Of a stretch of DNA of 36,512 bases, positions 14,370 to 22,849 are shown in pieces (position 1 is the stretch's first letter; every line of letters begins with the position of its first letter). Where the stretch lies: the NCBI GenBank assembly GCA_016190895.1, contig JACPPR010000065.1:1-36512 (forward strand), given 5' to 3'. Source of the DNA: Chloroflexota bacterium (lineage in GTDB: Bacteria > Chloroflexota > Dehalococcoidia > Dehalococcoidales > UBA2162). The notes under the pieces were generated by a model that was given only the letters and a program-made list of their open reading frames with translations, did no database searches and was not told the DNA's origin. Made by a program: the position numbers and the translations under genes.

Positions 14370-15239
14370 TCATGGTGAGTCGGCGACCGGCAGCGCTTGC
14401 TTCGCTTTTCGATAGCGGTAGAACAATAGAGAAAGACTTACCGCGGCGATTATCAGATTGCCAAATATGAGAAAGCTGAACCGGCGCAAGCCCAGACTTC
14501 CCAGACTATTCACGACGTTCCAGGATGTATGTAAAACAACTGCCAGAACAAACGCCCCGATGAGAGACTTGCTAATAGTAATATTGCCGGTTTTTTCTCT
14601 CTCGCGCCAGAGGATAGCGCAGACAAAGCCCGTCCAGGCGGCGTGTTCGGCAGGAGAAAGAAACCCGCGGATTATCAATAGCTGCTGCAGGCCGGAAATA
14701 TCTCCGCCCGACCGTATCAGGAAGACCATCCCGTAACCCATCGTCTCGACAGCGGCAAAACCCATGCCGGCGGCGAGGCCGAAGAGCAATCCGTCAGCTT
14801 CATGCCTGTAACGCCAGCCGAGATAAATAAAGACAGGGAAAAGCAGTTTGACAGCCTCCTCGATGACGCCTACTCCGAGAAGCGTAAAAATACCCAGACC
14901 GCGTAAAGTGTTGTATTCAAGAATGCCTCCGGTTACCGCGCCGAGCACCCCGCCGACAACAAAACAGGTGGTCAGGAGGGGCAGGGAAATTTCTCTGTGC
15001 ATGACGTGCTCGTAAAAATAGGCAACGAAGACGACCGGTACCAAAAAGGAGCCTAACAACAAAATGGTGGGGAAAAAGGCGGGGTTTCGGGTTATTATCA
15101 AGGCTTCTTCAGCAGCAGCAAATAGTATTATTCCGACAATTAGTATCTGCAGCCAAGGACGGTTCATGCCGTAAATATACTCCCGTCTTACGCCAGGGTC
15201 AATATCGGGGCGTCCCTGCCTATCGTCTTTTGCTTCCAT
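14370..15239 (-). CDS. PrsW-family intramembrane metalloprotease
   Basis: A polytopic membrane protein of 289 residues with about eight helices, related to PrsW, the site-1 protease that cleaves an anti-sigma factor in Bacillus, and to the CAAX-protease (CPBP/Abi) superfamily. The catalytic motifs are visible: Glu127-Glu128 in GVIEEAVKL, Glu165 in GFAAVETMGYG, His199 in PAEHAAW and His237 in VLHTSWN. No sigma/anti-sigma pair is nearby, so its substrate is unknown. The start codon is one base after the stop of the preceding HAD gene (TAA-G-ATG), so the two are translationally coupled. Confidence 0.88.
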   Translation of the reverse strand: MEAKDDRQGRPDIDPGVRREYIYGMNRPWLQILIVGIILFAAAEEALIITRNPAFFPTILLLGSFLVPVVFVAYFYEHVMHREISLPLLTTCFVVGGVLGAVTGGILEYNTLRGLGIFTLLGVGVIEEAVKLLFPVFIYLGWRYRHEADGLLFGLAAGMGFAAVETMGYGMVFLIRSGGDISGLQQLLIIRGFLSPAEHAAWTGFVCAILWREREKTGNITISKSLIGAFVLAVVLHTSWNVVNSLGSLGLRRFSFLIFGNLIIAAVSLSLLFYRYRKAKQALPVADSP

Positions 15240-15240
15240 C

Positions 15241-15927
15241 TTAAAGTCCCTCGATAGCCCTGATTACCTTCCGATAGTCTTTCAGGTCGGCGAAGAGATA
15301 ATCCGGCCCGGCCGCCGAGAGCTGAGCCTGGGAATGAAAACCTGTCGCCACGGCGATAATCAGGGCACTGAACAGCTTGCCGCACTCGATGTCCCGCAGC
15401 GAATCACCGATGATAACAATATCCTTGTTTTTGAACTCCCGTCCGGCTAATTTCCCGGCTTTCTCAAGAGCCAGCCTGACCATATCGGCGCGAGTGGCTA
15501 CCTCGGTACCGTACTGACAGAATTTGAAGTATTTGCCGAGACCGGTAACCCTGAAAACAGCGTCGACTATTGCAGGCGAATCGCCGGTATAGAGAGCGAT
15601 GATGTGGTCGGTCTTCGAGAGTTCGCTCAAAAGCTCCCTGGCTCCGGGCAGGATGTGTTTTGCTCCGTCCGCGGGCAGGCTTTTACCGAAGGCAGCGTCA
15701 TAGCTCTCCAGTACCCTCCGGCTGTCCTTTTTGAAAGTGTCCTCAGGGACGTTCTTGAGTCTGGCTAACTCACGGAAATTATCATCGAGGCTCCGGCCGG
15801 CGAAATCTATCTCGGTGAGCTTGGCATCCACGCCAAAGAATTCCTTGAATAAGCGCTGGACAACTCTATTGTGTATCTCAATGAAGTCCACCAGCGTCTG
15901 GTCGAGGTCGAAGATAACCAGTTTCAT
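15241..15927 (-). CDS. HAD-superfamily phosphatase (phosphoglycolate phosphatase-like)
   Basis: A 228-residue cytosolic hydrolase. Motif I is IFDLDQTLVD (5-14, nucleophile Asp7 and acid Asp9), motif II is the Thr in ALYTGDSP, and motif IV is IIGDSLRDIECG. A helical cap lies between motifs I and II (about 15-90), as in phosphoglycolate phosphatase and beta-phosphoglucomutase relatives. The substrate is a small phosphomonoester that cannot be specified. It is the first gene of a two-gene operon with PrsW. The ATG at 15927 follows CAGGAG. Confidence 0.88.
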   Translation of the reverse strand: MKLVIFDLDQTLVDFIEIHNRVVQRLFKEFFGVDAKLTEIDFAGRSLDDNFRELARLKNVPEDTFKKDSRRVLESYDAAFGKSLPADGAKHILPGARELLSELSKTDHIIALYTGDSPAIVDAVFRVTGLGKYFKFCQYGTEVATRADMVRLALEKAGKLAGREFKNKDIVIIGDSLRDIECGKLFSALIIAVATGFHSQAQLSAAGPDYLFADLKDYRKVIRAIEGL

Positions 15928-15975
15928 CTCAAAGCTCCTGACCGACCGGTCTTTGTCTAGCAGTGTGTTAAAAAG

Positions 15976-15993
15976 ATGCTCAGATTGTCATTC
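15976..15993. repeat. 18-bp dispersed motif, copy 1
   Basis: ATGCTCAGATTGTCATTC occurs here and again, identically, at 19776-19793. Both copies lie in spacers; the function is not evident. Confidence 0.7.
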
Positions 15994-16177
15994 GATACAA
16001 AGCCCTGTTACGAAAGGGGAGAAACAAACGCTCCTGCTTGTCAATCTCAAAACAGGCTAACTCATAGACGGGCACTTGTCTAATCAGCCTACTCTCGACC
16101 TGGAACTCCGTTTTCAAAATGTCATCTATTTGTAACTTTTCCTGCGGCCTTTTTATAACTTTTACATCCTCTCTCAT
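15980..16177 (-). CDS. possible small protein (65 residues), low confidence
   Basis: An open frame starting MREDVKVIKRPQEKLQIDDI, charged and plausibly folded. It lies between the HAD gene and the divergent metF-msrB gene. No Shine-Dalgarno is present (the sequence before the ATG is GAATTCTAG). The final residues RALYRMTI come from the 18-bp dispersed motif region. It may be a remnant or non-coding; no family was recognised. Confidence 0.28.
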   Translation of the reverse strand: MREDVKVIKRPQEKLQIDDILKTEFQVESRLIRQVPVYELACFEIDKQERLFLPFRNRALYRMTI

Positions 16178-16204
16178 CTAGAATTCTCTTGCTGGCGGTT
16201 AATA

Positions 16205-17521
16205 ATGAAAATAGGACAAACAATAAAAGAAAAAGAAAGCAGCCTATCCTTCGAATTCTTCCCGCCCAAGGATGAGAAGGGCGAGGCGCGGCTGTTTCAG
16301 ACTATCGCTAAACTTAAGGCGCTGAACCCAACCTTCGTCTCGGTCACCTACGGCGCCGGCGGCGGCACCAGGAAGAATACCAGGCAGATTGTAGTGCGCA
16401 TTCAGAGCGAGATGTCTCTGACTCCGATGCCGCACCTCACCTGTATCGGGCAAAGCCGGGAAGAGCTTAAGGCTATTCTGGAAGATTACCAAAGGCTCGG
16501 CATCGAAAACGTGCTGGCTCTGCGCGGAGACCCACCTGAAGGAACAGAGAAATTCACAGCGCCAGAGGAAGGTTTTTGTTACGGCAGGGACCTGGTGCAT
16601 CTAGCCGCTTCTCTATCCGCCTTCTCAATCGGCGTCGCCGTTTACCCGGAAGGCCACTGTGAATCGCCAAACCTGGAAACGGATATGTACTACACAAAAC
16701 AGAAAATCGATGCCGGAGCAGATTTCGCCATCACTCAGATGTTCTTCGAGAACCGCTATTTCTATGATTTTATCGAGAGGGCAACAAGAGCCGGCATAGC
16801 AATCCCTATCATTGCCGGAATTATCCCGATTACTGACATCGCCAAAATAATAAAATTCGGACAAAAGTGCGGAGCCAACATACCGGCGCGCATTATCGAG
16901 CGATTCGAAAAGATAAGCTCGGCAAGCGAAGCGAGCAAGGTGGGTATCGAACTAGCCACACAGCAATGCGCCGACCTGCTGGATTCAGGCATCCGCTACT
17001 TCCATTTCTATACCCTCAATCAAGCCGATGAAGTCACCCAAATAGTAACTAATCTGGGACTACAAAATCTGAAGCCCGGCGCAGTTCGCCTACCGGCGCA
17101 AAGAGTGCTAGAGAAGATAGACAAGAGCGATAAAGAGTGGCGGCAGATTCTCACTCCGGAGCAATACGAGATTACCGTGAAAAAGGGAACGGAGCCGCCC
17201 TTCACCGGCAAGTACTACGATTTCAAGGGGAAGGGCATATACAGATGCGTACGCTGTAAGAATGAGATTTTTAGCTCTGAAACGAAGTATGATTCCGGAA
17301 CGGGCTGGCTCAGTTTCTGGACGCCGATATCGGAGCAAAGCATCGAGACAGCCACAGATACGAGCCTGGGAATGAAAAGAACCGAAGTCCTGTGCAAGCG
17401 ATGCAATGCTCATCTGGGACATGTTTTTGATGACGGTCCGCCGCCGACCGGACTCAGGTACTGCATTAACTCGGCAGCGCTTGAATTTGCAGGCAGCGCA
17501 GAGGCGACAATAAGGAGGTAA
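16205..17521 (+). CDS. fusion of methylenetetrahydrofolate reductase (MetF) and methionine-R-sulfoxide reductase (MsrB)
   Basis: A single 438-residue chain. Residues 1 to about 290 form a complete MetF TIM barrel that makes 5-methyltetrahydrofolate: LSFEFFPPK with Glu17 (the E. coli Glu28 equivalent), VTYGAGGGTR (47-56), LALRGDPP with Asp109, and GVAVYPEGH (143-151). Residues about 303-430 form a complete MsrB domain that reduces methionine-R-sulfoxide. It starts at KSDKEWRQILTPEQY and has zinc ligands Cys348, Cys351, Cys397 and Cys400 and catalytic Cys420 in GLRYCINSAAL. The usual GWPSF is GWLSF, and the upstream position where many MsrBs have a resolving Cys is Thr366. The linker is about 12 residues. 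Reading is continuous without a frameshift. The 3' end contains the ribosome site of the next gene. No Shine-Dalgarno precedes the ATG at 16205. Confidence 0.93.
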   Translation: MKIGQTIKEKESSLSFEFFPPKDEKGEARLFQTIAKLKALNPTFVSVTYGAGGGTRKNTRQIVVRIQSEMSLTPMPHLTCIGQSREELKAILEDYQRLGIENVLALRGDPPEGTEKFTAPEEGFCYGRDLVHLAASLSAFSIGVAVYPEGHCESPNLETDMYYTKQKIDAGADFAITQMFFENRYFYDFIERATRAGIAIPIIAGIIPITDIAKIIKFGQKCGANIPARIIERFEKISSASEASKVGIELATQQCADLLDSGIRYFHFYTLNQADEVTQIVTNLGLQNLKPGAVRLPAQRVLEKIDKSDKEWRQILTPEQYEITVKKGTEPPFTGKYYDFKGKGIYRCVRCKNEIFSSETKYDSGTGWLSFWTPISEQSIETATDTSLGMKRTEVLCKRCNAHLGHVFDDGPPPTGLRYCINSAALEFAGSAEATIRR

Positions 17522-17525
17522 TCCA

Positions 17526-17813
17526 ATGAAGACCTACATAATTCTCAGCCGGATTTCCCCGGAAGCTCTCGATGACCCCAAGGAATTCAGGCAGCTTGCC
17601 GAGAAGGTCTCTGCAAGAATAAAAAAGGAATGCCCAGGGATAGTCTGGAAGGAAAGCTACGTCACACTGGGACGGTTCGACGTAGTGGACATCGTCGAAT
17701 CGGATAACCCGGAAACGGTCGCCAGAGCCGTCATGATTCTTCGCACAGCCGGGCACGAAACAACGGAGACCCTGATGGCGACACCCTGGAAGGAGTTCCT
17801 GGCAAGCCTATAG
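17526..17813 (+). CDS. GYD-domain protein
   Basis: A 95-residue protein of the GYD family (ferredoxin-like fold; function unknown). The family signature here is VTLGRFDVVDIVESDNPE (about 46-63), matching the usual GxYDxVxIxExPD pattern. Its ATG starts four bases after the stop of the MetF-MsrB gene, and its AGGAGGT ribosome site overlaps the end of that gene, so the two are in one operon. Whether it serves the methionine or folate enzymes is unknown. Confidence 0.85.
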   Translation: MKTYIILSRISPEALDDPKEFRQLAEKVSARIKKECPGIVWKESYVTLGRFDVVDIVESDNPETVARAVMILRTAGHETTETLMATPWKEFLASL

Positions 17814-17845
17814 ACTTGCCAATTCGGACAAAGGAGGACGCCAAG

Positions 17846-18046
17846 ATGGAACGGCTTTGCGTTGTTACTGGCCGGCTACTCGTAATGTTGGGTGGCCTTG
17901 CTCTCCTGGGAGCCTGGATTACCCAGGCAACGGGGAGCAGCCTATTCGGAATGTCGCAACAGCATCTATTCAACGATGCTATCACGCTTACGCTTCTTGG
18001 TATCGCCGCGCTGCTAGATGCTCTTCTTCACGTCAGGAAGTCTTAG
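17846..18046 (+). CDS. small two-helix membrane protein
   Basis: A 66-residue protein from ATG 17846, chosen because AAAGGAGG lies 7-14 bases upstream; an upstream in-frame TTG at 17816 has no such site. It has two hydrophobic helices (about 8-27, rich in Leu/Gly/Ala, and about 43-61), separated by a short loop, and a basic C-terminus (HVRKS). No family was recognised. It is the third gene after metF-msrB and the GYD gene, separated by 32 bases, and is probably co-transcribed. Confidence 0.65.
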   Translation: MERLCVVTGRLLVMLGGLALLGAWITQATGSSLFGMSQQHLFNDAITLTLLGIAALLDALLHVRKS

Positions 18047-18065
18047 CCCAGGGCTGCACCCCGTG

Positions 18066-19121
18066 CTAAGACTCTCCGGACTTCCCGAAGGCGATGCCCT
18101 CGACCTCAACCATCAAGTCCTGACCTACCCGGCTGCGTGCTCCCAGAATGGTCTCCACCAGCCAGAGATTGGTCTCGATGTGTTCGGTAAGTCTCGGGAT
18201 TCTGTAGCGGCTGGCGCCCTGGGCCAAGGCGGCGAAGACAACCAGTTGGTCGGCCAGAAACCTATCCACCGTAGCTCCGCTGGCAATATCTTCGATAAGT
18301 CGTTCAGCCACACTCCGTCCGATGTATTCGGACGTCCGGCGCGGCGCACCCGCGCCGTCGGCACCGATAATGCAGCCTGTGTCGGTATGCGCAAACAATG
18401 CCAGGGCAGCGCCCGCTTGAGGCGCCGAACTATCGTAGATAGTCTTGATATGAGCCTCGTACCCGCCCTTGGCAAGCGCCCGCCGGCACTCGTCAGCCAT
18501 CCGGTCGCTGACCTTCCTCTCTTGCAGATGCGAAGAGATGGCGATGCCTTCGATGCTGACAATCCTGCCTTGCTCCGGCAGTCGCAGGGCAACCAGCTTG
18601 CTTTCGAGCGGTCTCACCTTCAGCTCGATAATGCCGCCTCCTTTCGGGACGTAGCCGGGGCGGAGCATTTCCAGTTCGGCTCGTACTCCCATCCGGCGCA
18701 GAACCGGCAGCAAAACGTACTGCATATGGTAGAGGGACGGCGCGAAATCCTGGAAAAGTCCTCCGGAAATCCGGCAGGTAAGCGGGCTTGCTGCGAAGCA
18801 GGCAGCGGCTAGCAAACTGAAGGCGAGCATGGTGGTCGAGCCGGCGCTACCAATATCGAACTGGAAATCCCCTCCCGAAACAGGACTCCTCGGCCTGAAG
18901 ACTATCTTGCTGGCGCCCACTTTTGCCCCCTCTACCTGCCCGCCGCAAAGCCTGGCCAGGGCTTTGATAGCTGCCAGATGCTGCAGCCTGAGGCCGGGCT
19001 TGTCTCGCTTGGCGCGGATATTGGTTAGTTCAAGCTCCTCGCCGAGCAAAGCTGCCAGCCCGATAGCGTAGCGGACAATCGTGCCGCTCCCTGATTTCTG
19101 ACTCCCGTCGATATGAAGCAT
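18066..19121 (-). CDS. rtcA: RNA 3'-terminal phosphate cyclase
   Basis: Converts RNA 3'-phosphate ends to 2',3'-cyclic phosphates through a covalent AMP-histidine intermediate. The length of 351 residues is typical. It begins IDGSQKSGSGTIVRYA, the family N-terminus, and has ISGGLFQDFAPS (118-129) and the C-terminal active-site region with His314 in RLTEHIETNLW, equivalent to the adenylated His of E. coli RtcA. No rtcB or rtcR gene is adjacent, so the E. coli operon arrangement is absent. No Shine-Dalgarno is present; an extended -10 ends six bases before the ATG, so the mRNA should be leaderless. Confidence 0.92.
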   Translation of the reverse strand: MLHIDGSQKSGSGTIVRYAIGLAALLGEELELTNIRAKRDKPGLRLQHLAAIKALARLCGGQVEGAKVGASKIVFRPRSPVSGGDFQFDIGSAGSTTMLAFSLLAAACFAASPLTCRISGGLFQDFAPSLYHMQYVLLPVLRRMGVRAELEMLRPGYVPKGGGIIELKVRPLESKLVALRLPEQGRIVSIEGIAISSHLQERKVSDRMADECRRALAKGGYEAHIKTIYDSSAPQAGAALALFAHTDTGCIIGADGAGAPRRTSEYIGRSVAERLIEDIASGATVDRFLADQLVVFAALAQGASRYRIPRLTEHIETNLWLVETILGARSRVGQDLMVEVEGIAFGKSGES

Positions 19122-19127
19122 ATTGAT

Positions 19128-19136
19128 ATTATATCA
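19128..19136 (-). promoter_or_regulatory. extended -10 of rtcA (leaderless)
   Basis: Minus-strand TGA-TATAAT (19136-19128) ends six bases before the rtcA ATG at 19121. The expected start point, about seven bases downstream, coincides with the A of the ATG. Confidence 0.6.
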
Positions 19137-19170
19137 GCCTGGTAATAAGTAACACTTGAGCCTCGGCAAG

Positions 19171-19698
19171 TCAGAGGTCCAGGCGATAAGCCATCACAGT
19201 CACTCCGGGTCTGGGGTGAAAATCGAATTCTGTCGCTCGCACAAATCCCATCCGTTCGTACAGCCGGCGGGCAACGGCCATAATTTCTGAAGTATGCAAG
19301 CCGATGGTGGGAATGCCTCGCTCGCTACAGCGACAAATGCACTCTTCCATCAATGCTCGACCGATGCCCCGGTTCCGGTAGGCCGGGTGAACGGCTAACA
19401 AGCGGATGCCCGCCCAACCCTCGGGCCACCCTTCCTGTGCCGAGTCCGAGGCCTTCGAGTACAGTGTCACAGCGCCTGCCAGTTGCCCTCTCATCTCAGC
19501 AACAATCAACTCAGCCTTGTCCAGGCGGCTCCGCACGTCCATAATGTCTTCCAGATATGACTTCCAGATTTCCGAAGGTATCGAGCTTTCGTACTGTTGG
19601 AAAGCGTCTTTGAGCAACTGCGATACCTTGTCCAACTCCTCGGGACGGGCGTCGCGCGTCTGAAGGCTGCCGTTTCCCCCGCGTGAATTGCGGTTCAT
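19171..19698 (-). CDS. GNAT-family N-acetyltransferase
   Basis: A 175-residue acetyl-CoA-dependent transferase. The acetyl-CoA pyrophosphate loop is in VHPAYRNRGIGRALMEEC (about 103-120), followed by the motif B region ARRLYERMGFVRATEFDF. The acceptor substrate is unknown. It starts at ATG 19698 with GAGGT upstream. It lies 49 bases upstream of rtcA on the same strand, but rtcA has its own promoter. Confidence 0.88.
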   Translation of the reverse strand: MNRNSRGGNGSLQTRDARPEELDKVSQLLKDAFQQYESSIPSEIWKSYLEDIMDVRSRLDKAELIVAEMRGQLAGAVTLYSKASDSAQEGWPEGWAGIRLLAVHPAYRNRGIGRALMEECICRCSERGIPTIGLHTSEIMAVARRLYERMGFVRATEFDFHPRPGVTVMAYRLDL

Positions 19699-19775
19699 TT
19701 TGACCTCATACCCAATGTTAATCCGAATCTAAATAGAGTTGTCTAACAATCTGACCCTACCGAGGCTGTGAAAAT

Positions 19776-19843
19776 ATGCTCAGATTGTCATTCTTCAGTC
19801 GCCCTTCGGATTTGCGTAGAGACACGGCATGCCGTGTCTCTAC
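19776..19843. repeat. 18-bp motif copy 2 and 28-bp palindrome B copy 2
   Basis: ATGCTCAGATTGTCATTC at 19776-19793 repeats 15976-15993 exactly. The perfect palindrome GTAGAGACACGGCA plus its reverse complement at 19816-19843 repeats 7363-7390 exactly. The palindrome is flanked by gtcattct and its inverse agaatgac, giving a larger imperfect inverted repeat. Confidence 0.85.
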
Positions 19844-19918
19844 AGAATGACATTTGGCGCAAGCCCCTCAAAGGAGAGGGGATATGATAACGCCCGCTAA
19901 TCCAATTAAACACGAAAA

Positions 19919-21033
19919 TCAGTAAACCCGCTGGGTAAAGAAGTAGTTCAAATACTGGCGCAAGGCATTCATAGCTATCCGGGGCTGGTTCCAGTAATGG
20001 TTCACCACCCAGAGAGCAGAGGCAAGACCGGTCACGAAATGAGGGTCGTAATTTCCCTGGTAGAGGTCGCAAACTCCTTTGACAAGATAGGTCCCCATCC
20101 TTTGCCTGCCTCCATTGGAGGAAAGCATTCCCGACAGGCAGACAAGCGCCGGCATTTCGGCCTGTTTTGAGAACACCTGATAGAAAGAATCGTAATCGGA
20201 CGGTGTTTCGCCAGCCGGAATCGGAGGGAGCGGCTCGGCGCTCTTGTCACCCATAAATTCAATCCAGCAGTCAATTGCATTAACGTACTCCGCCTCACTG
20301 AGGAGATGCCGCACCCGCTCGATGGCAAAGCGGGTAATGGTATGGTGCAGATTGACGATGCCGCTGCCGCTGGTTGCCTTCAGCAGGTAATAATTCAGCG
20401 CACTCTCCGAGGGAAGCCGCGCCTCCTTGCGCAGATGGGCATGGTATGGAACTGCCCCTTGCAGAAGTAGTCAGCCAGTGTAGCGAGAGCCGGCCAGGGG
20501 TCCTGGTCGGTGCGCTCCATCATTTCCAGCAGAATAAAGGCGGTGCAGGATAGTGAGTGCCCCAGTGAGTTTTCCAGGTATCCGTTGCCCAGCAGCAACA
20601 GGTTCCGGGCTAATGCGGCGGCGCCTTGCTGCTCCCGGAAAGTGTCCAGTAGCACCGCTACCTCAGCACGGTTACCCCCACGAATGGCGGCCCCGATTTC
20701 CGGGAAGGCAACCGGTGAATCCCGGCGAACGCCTTTCGGCAGTTCGTCCAGCTTCGGTCTCTTGGTATACTCCGTTATTTCCAGCCGGACCAAAGCCGGG
20801 ATGTCATCTTCCGCCAGATAAGGCAAAAACTCCCTGTAAATCCGGTACATCTTGGGGAGGTGAGGATTGATGAAGGGCGGGTTCAGCACCCTCTGCGCCA
20901 GCGGGAATAAGGCTAAATGAATCGACCGGGCCTGGTCACCGCGGGTTATCTCCTTGTCGATTAGCGCCGTCACTCCGGCCACGTCCGATTCCCGCATTTG
21001 TTTCAATAATTGAGTAACCATGCTCTGTGCCAT
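19919..21033 (-). pseudogene. unrecognised protein of about 371 residues, broken by one frameshift
   Basis: The 5' part runs from ATG 21033 (GGAGGT upstream) and would stop prematurely at 20395. From about 20440 the coding signal continues in another frame as HLRKEARLPSESALNYYLL, then through IERVRHLLSEAEYVNAID to a stop at 19919. The total length is one base short of a multiple of three, so restoring one base near 20431-20450 gives a single chain of about 371 residues. The protein is soluble and helical, with conserved-looking His-rich patches (SLGHSLSCTAF, FCKGQFHT, NLHHTITRFA). I recognise no family. It follows capA by 27 bases in the same operon. The defect could be a real mutation or a sequencing/assembly error, for example in the GGGC run. 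Confidence 0.75.
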
Positions 21034-21060
21034 AAATTTCTCTACCTCCTGACGAGCCAA

Positions 21061-22167
21061 TCAACGCCATTTCAATACCAAGGCGTCTTCCTGCTGTTCA
21101 ACCCTGGTACCGAATCTCTGCCCCTCACGGTTCAGAGTGGTGATTATCCACGGGAAATCAGCCGCCGAAGCCCGGTTCACTCTGAACAATCTGACTTGCG
21201 TCGGTATCATCTCCAGGCCGGCTAATTTCGCGGTCTCCGGATTAAAGGTAACGAAGTACATCAACCCCAGGTCCCCCCTGTAAACCTCGTAGCCTGAAAT
21301 TCCTTCATAGTCATTCAGGAAATCACCGCAGCCGTACAATATCGGCTTGTCTTTATAAACCTCGATACCCTTAAAATGATGCGATGAATGTCCGTGGATA
21401 ATATCGACAGCCGCCGAATCGATGATTCGATGGGCAAACTCCATCTGCTGGTGAGAAATCTCGTATCCCCAGTTAGCTCCCCAATGCACGGAAAAGACAA
21501 CGATATCACCATTTTCTTTCACTCCACGAACCAGTTCGCCAATCCGGTCGGCCGTTTCCGTGGAGAAATCCCTGAGCAGATTTACTCCCGGTTTATTATC
21601 CGAGGCCGCCCAGTCTTCAGGGATACCGCTCGTCTCAGAACCGAAGGAAAACACGAGCGCCCTGCCCTTGTCTTCGACGTCCAGAATCGCCGGAGCCTGG
21701 GCTTCCTTCAGATTCCGGCCGGCTCCAGCCCTCTTCACCCCGGCCCCATCAAGTGTAGCCAGCGTTTCTAAAAGACCTGAGCAACCCCAATCGAGCATAT
21801 GGTTGTTGGCGAGACAGCAGCAATCGATTTTTGCCGCCGTAATGCAGGAGATATTCTCCGGGTTCATCCGGTAGTGGATGCCCTTATCCTTAAGATAAGT
21901 TTCACTCCTGGTTATCGTCGTTTCAAGGTTGATGATGCGAAGGTCGGGGACGACCCGCTCCATTTCCTCGAGGGCATCCCCCCAGATGTAGGCAAAATCA
22001 ACCGGCGCCGGGATACGACCGCTGGCAGCTTCCGCAAGGGACACGTAGCCCCGGGCGCTTTTCATATATTCCTCATAAAGGATGGGGTTACCAGGGTGAG
22101 GCAGCGCCTGGTCGATTCCCCGGCCGGTCATCACGTCTCCACAAAGAAATATTGTCAGATTGGACAC
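21061..22167 (-). CDS. CapA-family metallophosphatase-fold protein
   Basis: A 368-residue CapA/PgsA-like protein with a calcineurin-type metallophosphatase fold. Motifs in order are LCGDVMTGRG (Asp11), IINLETTI, CLANNHMLDWG, VFSVHWGANWG and IIHGHSSHHFKG. In Bacillus the relative PgsA/CapA helps make or anchor poly-gamma-glutamate capsule, but no pgsB/pgsC genes are here. There is no signal peptide, unlike membrane-anchored CapA, so a cytosolic hydrolase role is possible. It begins with GTG at 22167, preceded by GGAGG. It is the middle gene of an operon with pfpI and the frameshifted gene. Confidence 0.88.
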   Translation of the reverse strand: MSNLTIFLCGDVMTGRGIDQALPHPGNPILYEEYMKSARGYVSLAEAASGRIPAPVDFAYIWGDALEEMERVVPDLRIINLETTITRSETYLKDKGIHYRMNPENISCITAAKIDCCCLANNHMLDWGCSGLLETLATLDGAGVKRAGAGRNLKEAQAPAILDVEDKGRALVFSFGSETSGIPEDWAASDNKPGVNLLRDFSTETADRIGELVRGVKENGDIVVFSVHWGANWGYEISHQQMEFAHRIIDSAAVDIIHGHSSHHFKGIEVYKDKPILYGCGDFLNDYEGISGYEVYRGDLGLMYFVTFNPETAKLAGLEMIPTQVRLFRVNRASAADFPWIITTLNREGQRFGTRVEQQEDALVLKWR

Positions 22168-22187
22168 GGTTTCGCCTCCGCTAAACT

Positions 22188-22709
22188 TCAGGTGGTCAGG
22201 GCTAAGATTATCTCTTTGCAGAAATAGGGCAGGTCGTCAGGCATCCGCGATGTGATTAACTGGCCGTCGTGGACCACCGGCTTATCTTCCCAGATTCCGC
22301 CGGCATTGGTCATATCATCCCTGATGCTGTGAAAGCTGGTGACCCGCTTACCTCGAATAATATCCGCTGACGCCAGCATCCAGCCGGCGTGGCATATGGC
22401 CGCCACCACCTTCCCTTGAGAATGCGCCTCTTTGACCAGCTTTACCATCGCCGGATTACGGCGCATCAGGTCAGGCGCGTAGCCTCCGGGGATAATCACC
22501 GCATCATAGTCCTCGACCTTCGCCTCTTTAGCAGCCATGGCCGCAGTCACTTCGTAGCCGTTTTCGCTGGTGTGTACCCTGCCCTTATCGCGTCCTATCA
22601 CCGTTACTTCTGCTCCGGCCTCTCGAAAGCGGAGCAACGGATACCAGAGTTCAAGGGTTTGGTAGCGGTCCTCGGCAAACAAGGCAATACGTTTACCCTC
22701 AAGTTCCAT
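22188..22709 (-). CDS. DJ-1/PfpI-family protein
   Basis: A 173-residue class I glutamine amidotransferase-like protein of the PfpI branch, whose members act as proteases, deglycases or chaperones. The nucleophile elbow is AAICHAGWML, with the conserved Cys followed by His. The N-terminal region KRIALFAEDRYQTLELWYP carries the usual acidic residue, and VIIPGGYAPD is typical. Start ATG 22709 was chosen for its AGGAAG site nine bases upstream; the frame extends to 22793 but the extra N-terminus is atypical. It is the first gene of a three-gene operon with capA, 20 bases before the capA start. Confidence 0.87.
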   Translation of the reverse strand: MELEGKRIALFAEDRYQTLELWYPLLRFREAGAEVTVIGRDKGRVHTSENGYEVTAAMAAKEAKVEDYDAVIIPGGYAPDLMRRNPAMVKLVKEAHSQGKVVAAICHAGWMLASADIIRGKRVTSFHSIRDDMTNAGGIWEDKPVVHDGQLITSRMPDDLPYFCKEIILALTT

Positions 22710-22849
22710 ATCTATTTTCTTCCTGTTAAGAATCATATCGTGGCTAGCCGGTTTTTTTATATACGTAAAGATACCTAGTTTCGCCTTTCGCACCGAATGT
22801 CGAACAGAATAATTGCGGCAAAGACGTCTTCCCTGAAACGCTTTAAATC

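Noticed and set aside
16205-17521. MetF and MsrB as two overlapping genes
   Set aside because: There is no stop codon between the domains and no ribosome site or well-placed start codon at the MsrB boundary, so a single fused protein is the simpler reading.
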